Assembly (NCBI GenBank): GCA_030770545.1
Contig: CM061100.1
Location: forward strand, 193,501 to 257,500
Origin: Macropodus opercularis
Lineage: Eukaryota > Chordata > Actinopteri > Anabantiformes > Osphronemidae
Direction: 5' to 3'
Length of the DNA stretch: 64,000 nt
Under the pieces are notes generated by a model that saw only the letters and a program-made list of their open reading frames with translations, was not told where the DNA came from and searched no databases. Positions 27,700-38,774 of this stretch are shown in pieces; the stretch's first letter is position 1; the number at the start of each line of letters is the position of its first letter. A program made the position numbers and the translations under genes.

Positions 27700-28464
27700 T
27701 TTTAAGAAGAAACACGCACAGTAGGTCTAATATTGTCTGTACACGAAAGAGTCAGTGATAGAGACACAAACTGGCTGTTTATCATCAAATGAAATCCTTT
27801 CCTTTAAATGCAAATTACTTTCATAACTCATCCGTTTTCAGTCTGATTACTTTGACACAATAATTTGGAACTTCAAGCTTTAGGGTGAATTTAGATCTAG
27901 TTATAATCTGATATGTTTAATGAGCTCATGACTCTGGAATGATGACCAGGAAGAGGAGACATTCTTGTTTCTGTGCTTGTTGAATGACAGATATTCCAAG
28001 ACTTCACTGTAAAGTGTTGATGTCTCGTGTGTCACCGAAGACGAAGAAGCAAAGAGTGAGAAGAGGAGCCTCAGACGTCACAGAACACGGAGTTTCACCC
28101 TGTGTTTGAGTCCAGTAGGACGCGATGACGGCAGCTGAGCGTGTGCTGTGAGAACCAAATGCTGAAGCGCTGCACAACCACAGGGACACGTTTTGGACCC
28201 GTCCATACGAGTCCAGCGGTCAGAGCTCAACTCAAACCCTAAAACGAGTCGCGTTGGCGGTCAAAACCAAAGCAGAACCAGTTTAGAGTTTTACAGTTTT
28301 GATTGCTATTAGACTAATGTTAGTAATTACACTTTAGTGACAGTTACATGAGAAACCAGCACAAAGAAACACTTCAGTGACATTCTGACAGAACAGATTA
28401 TTCTCCATCAAGCTGCGTCAGCGCGACCTGCTGTTCAATGTGTTTCATAAAGTGGGTGTGTCTG
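27700..28464. other. Intergenic, CAPSL promoter to connexin 3' end
   Basis: AT-rich sequence with no gene recognised. It should contain the connexin 3' UTR. A minus-strand ATTAAA occurs at about 27921-27916. Confidence 0.5.
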
Positions 28465-29244
28465 TTACACAACGAGGTCGTCTCTTCTGTCTCTGCTGGT
28501 CCCGGGTCCGGACCTGCTGCTCGTCTTCTCTCTGGGTTTCGTTAAGGTCCCGTTCTGCTTGTTTAGCTTTAGCTTTTTAGAAACGACACACAGAAGCTCG
28601 ATGAGGTTGAGCAGCAGCGACACCAGCGACACCACCAGCATGAAGAGGATGAAGATGGTCTTCTCTGTTGGACGGGACAGGAAACAGTCCACCTTGTGCG
28701 GACACGGAGACCGTTCACACACGTAGTCTGGAGAGAGTCTGAAGCCCAGGACGTACCACTGCAGGACCAGAAAGGCCACCTCGAACACAGACTTGAGGAG
28801 GATGCTGAGTATGTAGGTGGAGAGCAGATCTGTCTCCATTCTGCATTGTTTGAGCTCCTCCAAGACGACCTTTTTCCTTTCGTTCATCTGAGCAGCATCA
28901 ACAACGTCGCCTTCCTTCTCGTCGTGCTTCTTCTTTATCTTTCGGGTCTCATGGAAGACGTGCGCCAGGTAAAGGAGGGTGGGGGTGGACACAAAGATGA
29001 TCTGAAGGACCCAGAAGCGAACGTGGGAGATGGGGAAGGATTTGTCGTAGCAGACGTTCTGACAGCCGGGCTGTTGGGTGTTACAGTTGAAGGCGGACTG
29101 CTCGTCGCTCCACGCAGACTCCACGGCGGTTCCCAGGATCAGGATCCTAAAGATGAGGAGCACAGACAGCCAGAGCTTCCCCCCAGACGTGGTGTGGGTC
29201 TGGACCTTTTTCAGCAGAGGACTCAGAGCGCTCCAGTCACCCAT
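28465..29244 (-). CDS. Gap-junction connexin, Cx43-like with short tail
   Basis: This is a four-pass channel subunit that assembles into connexons, which allow ions and small molecules to pass between cells. It is a single coding exon of 259 aa. The start is the ATG at 29244 (MGDWSALSPLLKKVQ), because connexins begin MGDW; the frame extends upstream only through a non-ATG codon. The first extracellular loop has C-x6-C-x3-C (CNTQQPGCQNVC) followed by SFPISHVRFW. The second has C-x4-C-x5-C and FLSRPTEKTIF. Membrane segments resemble Cx43 closely. The cytoplasmic tail is only about 45 residues and basic, much shorter than Cx43. It probably belongs to the fish-specific Cx32-type alpha-like connexins. 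I cannot assign the exact orthologue. Confidence 0.9.
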   Translation of the reverse strand: MGDWSALSPLLKKVQTHTTSGGKLWLSVLLIFRILILGTAVESAWSDEQSAFNCNTQQPGCQNVCYDKSFPISHVRFWVLQIIFVSTPTLLYLAHVFHETRKIKKKHDEKEGDVVDAAQMNERKKVVLEELKQCRMETDLLSTYILSILLKSVFEVAFLVLQWYVLGFRLSPDYVCERSPCPHKVDCFLSRPTEKTIFILFMLVVSLVSLLLNLIELLCVVSKKLKLNKQNGTLTKPREKTSSRSGPGTSRDRRDDLVV

Positions 29245-29934
29245 GGTCAGGCACAACGCTGAGGTTTCCACGCGGTTCTAGAAGGTCTCTCTGTGTTAGC
29301 TTTGATTTACGCCTCAGTCCTGCTGCTCTGACATCACAGAAGCATGTTTATTAATTTAGATTATTAACATGATGATGAACAGTTGGAAACAGCCTGGATG
29401 GATGTGACTGCTCACCCTGAGTGTGTCAGCGTCTGGAGGATGAATTTAACAGAACCAGCAGTAAGAGAAAGGCAGAAAAACTGTTGTTAATAAAAAAGTT
29501 TCTCTACATGTTATCAGATCAAGTCAATCAGATAATTATCTCCTTTTGATTGAGTGATTCAGAGATTAGTGCGAATCACAGGGCTCTGGTTTCAGAGTGA
29601 TCTTACCTGTAGTTGGCTCCAGCTCTCTCTGAAATGCAGGCGTTCTCTGACGAGTGGTTTCACTTTTCAGCAGGGAGGAGATTGATGAAGTTCAGTGGAT
29701 CTGAACAGGTGATGAAAGACACACTCAACATCTGTAGACAACACCAACGCTTGGACCTCAACTGGACCTAGAGCACGAGTTTCCTGTGCAGAACCGCCAC
29801 AAGACTGAGAAATTGAGAGACCTCACCGGTCGCAGACGTAGACCCGGGCCTACGTTCTCTACGCTCTGCGTTCGTGGACGTCCCACATGACGGAGCCTCT
29901 CTGTGCTCCACACCATGGACTTCTGCTTTAGAAC
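29245..29934. other. Connexin 5' flank
   Basis: Probable promoter and any 5' UTR exon of the connexin, with no distinct motif. No gene is recognised. Confidence 0.4.
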
Positions 29935-29935
29935 C

Positions 29936-30575
29936 CAGCTGAAGACCCGAGGCCTCGTTTAGACCAGAGCTGAAGACCCGAGGCCTCGTTTAGACCAGAG
30001 CTGAAGACCCGAGGCCTCGTTTAGACCAGAGCTGAAGACCCGAGGCCTCGTTTAGACCAGAGCTGAAGACCCGAGGCCTCGTTTAGACCAGAGCTGAAGA
30101 CCTGAGGCCTCGTTTAGACCAGAGCTGAAGACCCGAGGCCTCGTTTAGACCAGAGCTGAAGACCCGAGGCCTCGTTTAGAGCTGAAGACCCGAGGCCTCG
30201 TTTAGACCAGAGCTGAAGACCTGAGGCCTCGTTTAGACCAGAGCTGAAGACCTGAGGCCTCGTTTAGACCAGAGCTGAAGACCCGAGGCCTCGTTTAGAC
30301 CAGAGCTGAAGACCCGAGGCCTCGTTTAGAGCTGAAGACCCGAGGCCTCGTTTAGACCAGAGCTGAAGACCTGAGGCCTCGTTTAGACCAGAGCTGAAGA
30401 CCTGAGGCCTCGTTTAGACCAGAGCTGAAGACCCGAGGCCTCGTTTAGACCAGAGCTGAAGACCCGAGGCCTCGTTTAGAGCTGAAGACCCGAGGCCTCG
30501 TTTAGACCAGAGCTGAAGACCCGAGGCCTCGTTTAGACCAGAGCTGAAGACCTGAGGCCTCGTTTAGACCAGAGC
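29936..30575. repeat. 31-bp minisatellite with 150-bp higher order
   Basis: About 20 copies of a 31-bp unit (GCTGAAGACCCGAGGCCTCG core) lie upstream of the connexin. In three copies the spacer TTTAGACCAGAG is shortened to TTTAGAG, giving 26-bp units near 30176, 30326 and 30476. These are exactly 150 bp apart, so blocks of five units were duplicated together. Each unit holds the palindrome GAGGCCTC. A CCCG to CCTG change recurs with a similar period. Confidence 0.93.
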
Positions 30576-30579
30576 TTTG

Positions 30580-31495
30580 GTTGCTCAAACCATACGTGTT
30601 GTTACTGCATTGTTTCACTTACTACAGATCTGTTTCCTCATTATTCAGCTTCTTTGAGTTTGAGGCTGCTTGTTGCTGTGAGCACAACTTAAATAAATAT
30701 GAACAAACTTCCTGTTGAGCAACGAGCGTTGTTCCTCATCAAAGATAAAAATACAAGTTAATCCCTGAGGGGGAATTCCAGCCTCACACAACGAATTCTA
30801 TGATCTAAAAAACAAAACAGTGAAAGAATTTATGAGCAGTGGAAGTAACGTGACAACCAGCAGGAAGTGCAGCTGATGAAAACACCTTTGAGCGTCGGCA
30901 GGATACAGGCCAGGAGATGTCGTCTACGCGGAGTGATGTCAAGTCCACGTCCCACAGTGGGCGGAGGTGTTGGACCTGAGCCATGAGGCTGGGTTCTTCC
31001 CCCACGCCTCCATTTAGACGACTCTGCTGGTCAGTGTCACACAAGGATGCAAATGATGAGGTAGAAGCTGAAAAGCTCCATCCATGAATGGATGCGTGTC
31101 CTCTCCCTCAGCCTCTCGCCTACGTTCACACCCATTTCCTGTTCGACCCGTTCAAGCCACATCGAGCTGCCAGTCATGTTCACGCCCTGGTTTTAGATCC
31201 CCGTCTGCCAAGTGAGTTACTCTTGTCTTGATTTTTGAATATTTTAATAGATCTTTCTAGATTTTTCAGTTTGGGAGGTGATTAGTGTCTGTTTCCCCTT
31301 TTGTCCGTTTCTCAGTTGATCCGTCCGTTGTTCTAATCAAGCCCTTCAGGTTTCACTCTCTGAAGATACCCCTCGACCTTAACTTTAACCTCTCCAGCGT
31401 TCAAACGTCTCGTCTGTATTTCCTGCCGACACCAATGTGTCCAACATGTCACTGAACGTCCCACTAACCTTAAATGTGTGTCTGTGCGTCTTCCT
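30580..31495. other. Intergenic, minisatellite to gasdermin
   Basis: No gene, RNA or repeat that I can support. The sequence is AT-rich with scattered short frames. Confidence 0.5.
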
Positions 31496-31496
31496 G

Positions 31497-31565
31497 TGGC
31501 AGGAAGTGAATCAGTTCTACTCCATCTGAGCGCAGAGCAGCTTGATCCGCTGCAGCTGAGAGGAA
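31497..31565 (+). other. Probable non-coding first exon of gasdermin gene
   Basis: The sequence ends in GGAAG followed by a strong GTAAGA donor at 31566, and the coding exon begins directly after an acceptor with its ATG. A 5' UTR exon is therefore required somewhere upstream, and this is the best candidate. The motif AGGAAGTGAA just inside it resembles an ETS/PU.1 site. The left boundary is a guess. Confidence 0.45.
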
Positions 31566-31972
31566 GGTAAGACCCATAGCGATATAATCAGTTTACCTAA
31601 CCTGACGAGCCAGAACGTAACAGGACTCATGCACCGAACCAGCGGCGGCGATGTTACACAGGGAACATCAGCCGATCGCACCTAAAGCTGAGACGTTAGA
31701 TTCTACTTTAACTTCACTGTGAACACAAGAATCCGCAAAAACTGGAACGTGAGAGATTTCTACCGAGTGAACCGTGACTGGAAACGTCTCTGGGTTCACG
31801 TTGTGGCGACAGCAGGTCCTGCGTCGGTGCATTCAGGCCATTTCCTCTGGTTTAGGACCAGCTTCAGCTCAACACACAACAGAGCAGCTACAGGAAACCG
31901 ATCATTGGTCCAAAGGTTCAGATGCTGAACTTCTCGTGCTCTCCCTTGTTTCTGCTCGGACTGTGTGTCCAG

Positions 31973-34900
31973 ATGTTCGCAGCTACGTCCAAAGCAGTGG
32001 TGAAAACTCTGGGAGCTCAGGGCGACCTCGTGTCCAACACCAACGTCAATGAGAAACTGGAGACGCTGACTCTGGTCAAAGTCTCTAAAGGACGATTCTG
32101 GCCCGTCACCACGTACAGCGTCATCGACCACACGCTGCTGGACCTGATGGACGACGCAGACGTGTCCCCAGGTGAGTCAGGTGAGACCGGCTTGACTGAG
32201 CTCAGCGCTGCATTTCACCTGAAGCTGAGCTTCTTCCCTCCAGAACTCAAAGAGGAGGTTTTGATGCAGGACTTCAAAAACCTCAGAGGAAGCCACGGGG
32301 GAGGCCGCGCGGCAGCAGGAGGCCAGGCTTCCGAGGTCCAGCTCGATCTGGGAAAACTCCAACTGTCCGTGGACAGAGCCACGGCCTTCACGCTGAAGAA
32401 GGAGACGGTGGACGTGGGCAAACTGAGGAAGAGCTGCACCAACAAGTACAAGTAAGTCTGCAATTCACTAGAAGGACTGAGGGCGGAGGGACACGTTACC
32501 AGGCTGCTGAAGCCTCCGTGTAGTAGCAGGGGGTCCAGAAGCAAGTGGAGGTTTCTGCTTGTCTGGAGACACCGTGCACCTTGGTTTGGATTGTAACAGA
32601 AGCCACATGTCCTCAGGAAGATCAACACGAAGACGATGGACTCGCTGAAACTGAAGGAGTCAGACCAGCTGACCTTTGTCTATCAGAGGGTCTACAACAG
32701 CAGCCCGGTTACGTTTCACAGCCACTGCCTGAAGGACGCTTCTGTCTCCGCAACGTACCAAAGCCTCTTTAACGTCCTCCTGTCTGTGAGTGACAGTCAC
32801 TGACCTCAGGTCAGATTCACAGCTACAAGCCGATCGGGTCTGATCCAGCTGCGTTTGCTTCGTCAGGGCATCAACAAGGCGGAGACCAGCTTCACCGTCC
32901 CAGAGGGATCCACCTTCGCTTACGGCCTGATGCAGATAACGGCCGAGGACGGAGGCCTGGGTGAGGAGCCTGCTGGCGCCTGCTGGTGTCCACACGTGAT
33001 GTGAGGAGCCAAAGTAAAAGCAGCTGTTCTTCTCGTTTGTTCAGGAATCCCACCCAGAACCACGAAGCTGAGCCAGTACAACACAGGTGGGTCGAGGAAC
33101 TAAGTTCAGACAAGTGTTTATCCTCACACAAGCACCACACGCTGAGCCTAAGACGCAGCCTGACGCCAGGAGCTGCCGTCTGCACCGTGTTGCTGTTCAC
33201 CTCAGTGTCACGAACATCACGAATGTTTCAACCATTGCTGGAATAGATTGTTTTCTTATTTTGCAGGTTTTCATTTGTTCAAATCCTAATTCTCTCTTTT
33301 ACTTACACGGCAAATAATTGATCAGGATTTTGGAACTGGTGCGTCTGCTTCCTGACATCCGCTGCGTTGCCTGAAAGCGTCTCCAGCAGTGGGCGCCTGC
33401 GTGAACGGCTTGCTGCGAGCGTGGCCGTCTCACAGGCAGCTAGCGCTGGCTGGTGCGGGTCCCCCTCGCTAAGCCGCCAAAGGTTAACAGAGAGGAGACG
33501 TTCTCCTTCCCAGGCAGGTTGTGAGGAGCAGGGGGACCAGGATCCCACCTCACGCTTCTCTTATCACATCTGACTCTTGATGAGGTAGCGTCTAGCTCCA
33601 CTACGCCTGCAGTCTACAGGTATCGATTCCTCCGCCATCAGACGCTATGTGGGACGCTGTGGGCTTGTACTATGGATTATAGCTGGAGATTGTTCGACGC
33701 TTCTCGCAGCTTCATCTGCTCAGTTATTGTCCTGTTCTACCAGCAGGACATTCTTCCACCCACTCGTTTGGTAGCTGCGTGGCCTGAACCAGTTGGGCCA
33801 CAGCTTCATAACCGTCCTTCTGTGTAACCACAGATGCAGGACTCAGCACAGGGTGGCCCATTGTCACCTGCTGATCCCCGGGGGCAGGGAGGCAGTTCTC
33901 CAGCTGGGTGCTGTAACACTGTCTCCCTGTGGGGGAGGGTGGATGGTCCTCGAGGTAAGCGCTGGTACTGTTGAGTCTTCAGAATCAGGATGCACAGACA
34001 CAGTGAACCGCCTGGTTCCTGGAGGGACGTTGGAGGGACCGTGCTCTCTATTCATCCTCACAACTCAACACAACAACTTGGTCTTGATTTGCAGGATGGT
34101 GGAACATGTTCTCAGACGGAGACGAACCGGACTTCTACCGAGTGACCAGAGGTTCGTTCATTCATGTGGAGAACGTGGACACTGAGGTGAACCATGACTG
34201 ATAAGGTAGGTTCTGTTTCCTGCAGAGATCAGCATGAAGGGACGTGTTCTGCAGCCGCTGGAGGATCTTCCTGGGTCGACCCGCTCGGACCTGCTGAAAA
34301 CGCTCCGTGAGCTCGCGGGGGACAGACGAGCTCTGGCTCTGCTGGAGCAAACGGTACGAACAGTGTTTAACGCTCAGAGTTCTGACAGTCGCACCGGACC
34401 CAGTGGTCATGTTCCCGCTGTCCTTCACCAGCTGGATCAGGACAGTACAGAACCACGTGGCACGCCGGTCTCTGGGTTCACGGACCTGCTCGAAGCGTCC
34501 GGCGCCTCCAGCTCTCAGAAGGATGCCGTTCACCTGCTGGTCAGCGCCATCACCAGTGAGTCAGTCCACACAGCAGCCTTAGGGGATTCCCCCTCCTTAA
34601 ATAACGGCGCGCTCCATTAGTCAGAACCGGGTCTTTAGAACATGCTGTGTGTGCGTCGCAGCTCTACCAGATGATGCTCCTGCTCTTCTGACCTGCTGCC
34701 GTCCCGACGTCCTGACGCTCCTCGACCAGCTGGTCAGTCCCTCGCCGTCCACGGCTCCCTCAGGACGACGGTACCGTGCTGTGTGGTGTCATACTGATGA
34801 ACTAAAACTAAGGCGCGTCTGTGTCTCCAGGTGGACGGGCTGAAGGACGACGGTCAGAACCGGCTCCCAGATCCGCTGCCCCCTCCCCTGCAGGAGGACG

Positions 34901-35079
34901 GGGAGCTGCGCTGGGCGGCCGAGCTGCTCTGTTCCACCACCCAGACGCTGAGAGAGCTGAGTGAGCGGTGGGACCGACCGGAGCTCCCACCAGGAGTCCT
35001 GCTGGAGGTCCTGGGTCTGGCCGTACGCGGGCTCGGCCTGATGCAGCCGGACCGGCTAACACCAGCAGCACTGAGCTGA
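31973..35079 (+). CDS. Gasdermin family protein (GSDME-like, divergent)
   Basis: Gasdermins hold an N-terminal pore-forming domain silent with a C-terminal domain; protease cleavage of the linker releases the pore and causes lytic cell death. Exons: 31973-32171, 32244-32451, 32617-32785, 32867-32960, 33045-33086, 34095-34151, 34226-34353, 34432-34555, 34662-34732 and 34831-35079, summing to 446 aa. The start MFAATSKAVVKTLGAQGDLV matches the gasdermin E/pejvakin pattern. KGRFWPVTTY and FTVPEGSTFAYGL match conserved N-domain strands. A helical, leucine-rich C-domain (about 260-446) is present, so it is not pejvakin. The exon 6 linker contains DEPD (about residues 247-250), a caspase-3/7-type tetrapeptide. 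The N-domain is more divergent than in typical fish GSDMEa/b, so the subtype is unsure. The 72-nt first coding intron is in phase and stop-free, so retention would insert 24 residues. Confidence 0.82.
33087..34094 (+). other. Gasdermin intron 5
   Basis: This roughly 1-kb intron is the largest in the gene. It precedes the exon that encodes the linker with the DEPD motif. Nothing coding is recognised inside it. Confidence 0.5.
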
Positions 35080-35099
35080 CAACCTGCGGGTCTGAGGAC

Positions 35100-35105
35100 A
35101 ATAAA
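35100..35105 (+). terminator. Gasdermin poly(A) signal
   Basis: AATAAA lies 21 bases after the gasdermin stop codon, giving an unusually short 3' UTR. Confidence 0.7.
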
Positions 35106-35743
35106 GTCTCCTGAAAACTTCTCGTCTGTTTCCTTTGTGTTTTCTCTGACGACACCAACCACACGAACTCTGACACGTAGAAAGAGACACAGTCATTAAA
35201 ACCAGTCTGAGGGATGGGGCAGACGTCGAATGACGGTTTAGAGAACCTTCAGCTGTACAGCATCAGCTGACACAGCAGGATGGAGAGCTGACCCGTCAAA
35301 ATAAAAGCTGGGAACAGGAAGTGAATGGACACAGACTCTGGATGGAGGCTTGAACTGGTTGAATACAGTCAGACTTGTCAGTGAAACACGCTTTTACTCG
35401 TGGCTCCAAGCAGACGAACAAGCAGAGCTTTATTTTGATGGGGTTTGAAAACATGCAGCAGTAACAGGACTTTTCTGATTCCTGATCCCATCAAGTCCAA
35501 ACCCGCCCGCTGAGACTAACACAGCAGCACGGACCCGCAGAACCGTCAGCTGGGTTTGGTGTTAATGTGGATTGTTCCTGATAGTTCATCATTAATCATG
35601 TTTAGGACACAGGAAGAGTTTTTCAAACACAGATCGATGTCGTCTACAGACAGAGTGAGTTAAATAAAAGCGGTTAAACATTCCCAGCAATAAACATGTT
35701 GATCTAATGCAGCCGAGTCTTCAAGTTTCCTCCGACCCAGACG
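35106..35743. other. Intergenic, gasdermin to 48-bp repeat
   Basis: No feature that I can support. Confidence 0.5.
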
Positions 35744-35950
35744 TGTTGACACCTGCTCTGCTCTCAGATCAGCTGACGGGGTCTAATGGCCTGTTGACAC
35801 CTGCTCTGCTCTCAGATCAGCTGACGGGGTCTAATGGCCTGTTGACACCTGCTCTGCTCTCAGATCAGCTGACGGGGTCTAATGGCCTGTTGACACCTGC
35901 TCTGCTCTCAGATCAGCTGACGGGGTCTAATGGCCTGTTGACACCTGCTC
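35744..35950. repeat. 48-bp tandem repeat, 4.3 copies
   Basis: Near-identical 48-bp units start at 35744, 35792, 35840, 35888 and 35936 (last copy partial). Each has TGTTGACACCTGCTCTGCTC followed by AGATCAGCTGACGGGG. Because 48 is divisible by three the frame stays open, but no start context or family resemblance suggests a protein. The copies are practically identical, so the duplication is recent. Confidence 0.95.
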
Positions 35951-36358
35951 CGTGAAACCATGCGCTGCAGCTGCAGCCGGAGGCGGAAACACAGGCTGTG
36001 GATTCTTTTCTTATTCCTACATGAATCAGTCTGGGTGAAAACACGTCGAGGTGGAACCTGGAACCGCGCCAGCGCTCGACCCGGTTCTGGCGCTGCACCG
36101 CCGCCTGCTGGTCGAAGTGACACCAGGACAGATCATTTTTTTACATTCTATTTTATTCATCGTTATAATTATGAAGCCACTGATTCTGTTGTGTACATCG
36201 CCCTGAAAAGCCCGTCAACCTGTTTACATCATCAACATCAGCTGCTGTGTCAGGTTTCAGGCCTGAGGAACTCGGTTACACATTAAAGGCACAGATTCTA
36301 CAGCCGACCGGTCGGATCCCAGCGCGTTTCCAGAGTCCAGACCGGAACCAGTGGCGGT

Positions 36359-37111
36359 TCAGTCCTCGGCCTTTTCGACCCGTCTGTCGCACCTCAGTAA
36401 CGACGACGACTCGGTCTCCGCTTCGCTCTCCGTCGCTCTGCGTCCTTTTGACTCTCTGACCTCGGACTCGTGGACCAGCTCCGTCTGCGCCTCGGAGCTT
36501 CCGCTGGACTCCTCCAGCTGTTTCCTCACGTCGCCCAGCTCCTGGAACACAACGTGACACTGGGCCGTGAGCTCGCTGACCCCGTCTGCAGCTCTGAACC
36601 CGTCCATCGACTGGAACAGCTTCACTAAGCGGTTTGTCAGCGCCGAGACGTTTGGCGGCTCAACCTTCTCCAACCTTCTCTGCATGAGCTCGTCCAGCTC
36701 GTGCTCCAGGCGATTTACGATCTTCAGGAACTGTTTGATTCTCTTCAGACTTTCTTCTTCAGTCCTGAACTGTTTGATTTTGAAACCAAACACGGCGCCG
36801 CCCGCTGCAACAGAGGTCAGCGCCGCTGTTACTGCGAAGCCGACGGCTCCGGTGAACGGCACCGTGAGTCCAGCTGCAACCGCCACAGCTGCACTGACGA
36901 GTCCGGTGTAGAAGCTCCACTTTGACTTGGTGTTCCACTTGCGGACCTGAGTCCCGATCTCCTGGATCTCGGCCCGAAGGTCCCTCAGCCTGGCTTCCTT
37001 CTTGTCGTAGAGTTCGATGAATAAAGCAGCGTGATGACGCCAGCCCGTCGCTCCGGCACAAACCTCCGCAGGCGGCCGTTTGCCGCATCCGTTGGGCTCG
37101 ACCGAGTCCAT
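36359..37111 (-). CDS. Apolipoprotein L-like protein 1
   Basis: This 250-aa frame has the layout of the ApoL family: an amphipathic helical start, a hydrophobic hairpin (about residues 66-110) and a coiled, charged C-terminus. After the hairpin comes KIKQFRTEEESLKRIKQFLKIV, which aligns with KQFTTEEERVKKTRDFLEIV in the second ApoL-like gene of this window. ApoL proteins are membrane-active, interferon-linked intracellular proteins in mammals; the role of the fish members is not established here. The ATG at 37111 (MDSVEPNG) lies just after CGCCAG, so it may open a coding exon after a 5' UTR intron. The C-terminal 45 residues are rich in E, S and R and differ from the paralogue. Family assignment is by hairpin pattern and is moderately sure. 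Confidence 0.7.
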   Translation of the reverse strand: MDSVEPNGCGKRPPAEVCAGATGWRHHAALFIELYDKKEARLRDLRAEIQEIGTQVRKWNTKSKWSFYTGLVSAAVAVAAGLTVPFTGAVGFAVTAALTSVAAGGAVFGFKIKQFRTEEESLKRIKQFLKIVNRLEHELDELMQRRLEKVEPPNVSALTNRLVKLFQSMDGFRAADGVSELTAQCHVVFQELGDVRKQLEESSGSSEAQTELVHESEVRESKGRRATESEAETESSSLLRCDRRVEKAED

Positions 37112-37289
37112 GTTCTGGCGTCGCCCTTCGCGCTGGTTGTGCTGGGAAGTTTGGTCATCAGCTGCTGGGGAACAAACTCAGCAAGTAAATCATCGATACG
37201 TTCTGTGTTGTTGGATGAGCGCCGTTGGTTCTCACCTGTCATCCTGCAGACGCCGTGTGAGCGGCTCTGTCTGGTCTGTTCGCTGATCA

Positions 37290-37440
37290 CTGAGCTCTCA
37301 GCCAATCAGCACACAGGACGACTCACCTGTGCAGAGCTCCCATGAGCCAATAGGAGATACGGGCTGAACAGGTAAATAAGTACACGAAGGTACAGGGGAC
37401 GTTGTTTGCACTGAAAACACCTTCTGGATGTTTGCGAGGC
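37290..37440 (-). promoter_or_regulatory. ApoL-like gene 1 upstream module
   Basis: Two plus-strand CCAAT words (37302-37306 and 37347-37351) sit in AGCCAATCAG and GAGCCAATAGGAG contexts, with a minus-strand GTGAGT donor between them at about 37324. The same arrangement occurs upstream of ApoL-like gene 2. This indicates a shared promoter and first-exon boundary inherited by duplication. Confidence 0.55.
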
Positions 37441-37449
37441 TGCTGCTCC

Positions 37450-38770
37450 TCCTGCTGAGAGCAGGAGTCTGGGCCTGGGTCGGTTCTGGTAAACCGCTGA
37501 AAACCCCACCCAGTCTGGGGATGAGACCCATATCTGCTGGCACCGGTCCTTCAGTTCTGAGTGTAGATGAGGTCGGCCTCTGGTGGATTTTCTGTCCTTC
37601 ATGCCAAACAGCTTTTTCCCGGTGATGACATAACACACATCTCACGCAACGCGTCCCAACTTAGGCTCCTGCACAACGTGTGTTGGTGGAACCGCTCGCT
37701 GCCCTGCAGAGGAAAAGCAAACGACCGTGGAGACGGTGCGGGTGCGTCACCGACAACATCCGGTGGATTCTGCGAAAGGCTCCGGTCCATCCAGCCTCTG
37801 ATCCGAACAGGTCCGACGACCTCATGTGTGGACCTTGTTGGCCCAGGTCAGTGCTGGGCCCGTTCCACAGACAACTGAACAGAACCCACTGAAGAGGATT
37901 CGAGCTGCTGACGCTCGTCTTGCTCCTTCAGGGGAGCAGCCTTAACTTCAGCTAGAACAGGTTCTGGTTCCCTGTCGGTTCCGCCTGTGTCCAGTCTGGT
38001 CAGGTAAACCAGAACCAGCAGAGTTCATGTCTGTCTGAGGACGTAGAGACCTGGACACCAGAATTAACGTTAGGTTGATGGTTTCATTCAGACTGGATCT
38101 GAGGTTTTCTACATCCTGGCTGTTTACAGAGAAATAGCGTGGTCAATCTGAATTACACATGGGGGCGTGGCCAACATGAGTTACCTGTGGGGGCGTGGCC
38201 AACATGAGTTACCTGTGGGGTCATCTCGCCTACATTGGTCCTGGTGTGAGGAACAACAATAGGATTCTCAGAAGTGAAACCACTGAGGCCTGGTCCAGTT
38301 CACAGAAAGAACTGATCCAACTTCTTCGGTTCTGGTCTGGTTCATGTGATGATGTTCATGCATCATCGACGCTACCTGGACCCAGACAGGAGGAAAATAC
38401 AGATGAGCCTGAATCCTAATAATAGAACGTGTATAAATAGTGAAGCTGTGTTTATGAAACATGACAGTTCAGGGAGCGGCTCCAGGAACCGGACGACCAG
38501 AATCCGCTGCAACAGCTCACGTCACCAATAAAACGAGGTTTTAGGAGGCTGCAAAAACACGAAGCCGAGTCCAGGTCCGACTCCTTCACCACCTGCAGAA
38601 GCTTCACAGCGACGCCCTCGTCCAGTAGTCAGTCAATCAGCTGAGACAGGAAACAGACAGAGTGGATCCAAAGCTATTTTAATAAAAGTTCTGAAGATAC
38701 AAAATGAGCCATTTCACAGCAGAGACATTGTTTCATCACACTGACTGAGACAGATGTAAAAACATGGAAA
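37450..38770. other. Intergenic between ApoL-like genes
   Basis: No gene is recognised. A perfect 28-bp duplication containing GGGGGCGTGGCC (a GC/KLF-type box) and ACATGAGTTACCTG spans 38161-38216. The remaining sequence has only short open frames. Confidence 0.5.
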
Positions 38771-38774
38771 CCTC

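Noticed and set aside
29245..29271. Upstream extension of the connexin to METSALCLT
   Set aside because: The first codon is GTG, not ATG, and all connexins of this type begin MGDW.
29936..30575. CRISPR-like regular repeats
   Set aside because: Contiguous 31-mers without spacers; a minisatellite.
36985..37305. Separate 106-codon minus-strand frame upstream of ApoL-like gene 1
   Set aside because: It overlaps the start of the ApoL-like frame in a different phase, begins just before a good GTGAGA donor, and has no resemblance to known proteins.
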